Assembly (NCBI GenBank): GCA_965203835.1
Contig: OZ241919.1
Coordinates: 2,852,001-2,916,000 of the forward strand
Origin: CBDCFV01 sp965203835
Lineage (GTDB): Bacteria > Chloroflexota > Dehalococcoidia > Lucifugimonadales > UBA3495
Length of the DNA stretch: 64,000 bases
Direction: 5' to 3'
Part shown: in pieces, positions 63,033-64,000 of the stretch
Numbering within the stretch: the first letter of the stretch is position 1
How the letters are laid out: each line of letters begins with the position of its first letter
The notes under the pieces: generated by a model
Seen by the model: only the letters and a program-made list of their open reading frames with translations
What the model was told of the DNA's origin: nothing
Databases searched by the model: none
Program-made: the position numbers and the translations under genes

Positions 63033-64000
63033 GGGCTGGCTCCAACGCCGGAGACGCCTCACCCGGCTCGAAAAGAGTGGGGCCGCTTACCGCCGTCTGG
63101 AGGGATTTGAGGGCCGCCCGGACGATTTCCAGCCCGTAGGCAAAGTCTTTCTCTTCGCCAAGGTCAGGGTCGCCGCATACGTGTTCTATTCTCGCGCCGC
63201 GAATCACCCGGTTGGCCCCGGTGGTGAGGGCCAGGTCGTAGATCGCGGAAATCATGGCTACCGGCATTCCCAGCCGTTCGATTTCCTTGCTTATCGTCGC
63301 TCCGCAACGATTGCAGGTCCCTCAAGTCGCTACGAGGATACAGGCGTCAACGCCCGCCTCCTCAAGCTCCTTGGCCATTTGGGCGCCCAACCGCTTGGAC
63401 TTCTCCACGGGAGTGCTTACCCCCGGCAGCGTGATGATCCGGGGGTATATGGGGCCGACCGTTCCTTTCGACTCGAAGTGGCGAAGGTGGCTCAACGGTA
63501 GGATGTAATTCGGGTTGTCGCTAGCGATCTGGTTGTAGTAGCCACCGTGGAACGCCTCCCAGTCCTGTCCGGTCAGCGCGGGCAATCCCTCGATTGGATA
63601 GACGTAATAACGCTCCGGATTGCCGGAGACCTGCCTGTCCGGGTTGCCTATGGGAATGAGACCGCCGGTGGAAATAAGGGCGATTGAGGCCTTGCTGAGG
63701 TCTGCTATCGGTTGGGCGGGCTGGACGGCTTCCGGAGCTTGGAACGGCACCTCCGTCTGGAACACCTCGTCGCGCAGCTTGCGGGCCAGCATGTCCACTG
63801 CCCGCTTGTAGCCGGGTTCCTGTCTGGTGGCCGTCTTGCGCAGCCCGCGCCCCAAGTATCCCTCAGCCTCCGCCGGCCCCAGTTCGCCCCCGGTGGCCAG
63901 GGCCTTGCCAAGCCGTAGCATGACCGGAAGGACCTGGTTCATGTCGATGGGGCTGGCGCTGGTGGGGACGATGACCGCATCCCGGCGGTAGGTAAGCACT
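63022..64000 (-). CDS. grdB: Glycine/sarcosine/betaine reductase component B selenoprotein (GrdB/GrdF/GrdH type), partial, in-frame TGA = selenocysteine
   Basis: C-terminal three quarters of the gene; the N-terminus lies beyond 64000. The frame reads SPIDMNQVLPVMLRLGKAL, then EAEGYLGRGLRK, KRAVDMLARKLRDEVFQTEV, IALISTGGLIPIGNPDR, AFHGGYYNQIASDNPNYILP and VDACILVAT, then TGA (63324-63322), GTCNRCGATISKEIERLGMP, and on to a stop at 63022. The motif UxxCxxC is the hallmark of GrdB, GrdF and GrdH. Protein B activates the amine substrate; whether it is glycine, sarcosine or betaine cannot be told. A SECIS-like hairpin follows the TGA. Conventional calling would split it at 63322. Confidence 0.93.
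63289..63315 (-). promoter_or_regulatory. Bacterial SECIS-like hairpin in the GrdB-type gene
   Basis: On the minus strand ATCGTTGC and GCGACGAT (63311-63304 and 63300-63293) form an 8-bp stem with one G-U pair. The loop is GGA and an outer TGC/GCA pair extends the helix. The loop GG is about 20 bases after the TGA, as expected for a bSECIS. Confidence 0.8.

Overview
The window is GC-rich bacterial DNA carrying an unusual amount of mobile-element debris. No rRNA or complete tRNA gene was seen. Plant-like LRR proteins, dockerin-like ends, RCC1-repeat lipoproteins, an imuB/dnaE2 mutagenesis cassette with a Gram-positive-type LexA box, and selenocysteine-containing glycine/betaine reductase subunits together suggest an uncultivated Chloroflexota (SAR202/Dehalococcoidia-like, marine or sponge-associated) genome. 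That assignment is inference only.

Layout. 0-13.3 kb: envelope and secreted proteins. These are an oligopeptide-type solute-binding protein cut by the window start, a subtilisin-like protease next to a stand-alone copy of its pro-domain on a lipoprotein, a truncated response regulator, a Uma2 nuclease, a giant LRR/zinc-peptidase protein and an amino-acid-type binding lipoprotein. 13.4-19.6 kb: an insertion-sequence graveyard (split IS21, an intact ISNCY-like element, an IS630 relic) around a repeat-bearing membrane protein and an MNT-HEPN fusion. 19.9-27.2 kb: a TPR protein and an SOS mutagenesis locus (SRAP, imuB, dnaE2), with dnaE2 broken by a 138-bp tandem duplication carrying a one-base difference.

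27.6-43.3 kb: an accessory island whose core lies between two 98-bp direct repeats (28.5 and 39.8 kb). It holds two small coupled membrane proteins, an IS21 element, a large HNH protein, a noncoding region with a regularly spaced GTGTGGGG motif, a broken DUF4011 helicase gene, and a 1357-residue protein fusing an MqsA/XRE-type HTH, a PD-(D/E)XK-like nuclease, a STAND-type NTPase and a long helical tail. A perfect palindrome overlaps that gene's promoter. This last gene is the best candidate here for an undescribed, self-regulated defence system. A decayed stretch, a zinc-ribbon transposase and an IS630 copy follow. 43.4-46.8 kb: a small satellite-like module (AlpA, DUF3987 protein, Toprim primase) with iteron-like repeats.

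47.8-59.5 kb: a five-gene, tightly packed operon of the MoxR/DUF58/transglutaminase type. Its first protein has two transglutaminase domains, the second with Ser in place of the catalytic Cys. 59.6-64 kb: a glycine/sarcosine/betaine reductase locus. GrdA (+) and the GrdB-type subunit (-) each contain an in-frame TGA that reads as selenocysteine, with a bacterial SECIS-like hairpin directly downstream. Ordinary gene callers would truncate or miss both. The GrdE-type subunit overlaps grdB and appears to lack the pyruvoyl-forming cysteine known from clostridia.
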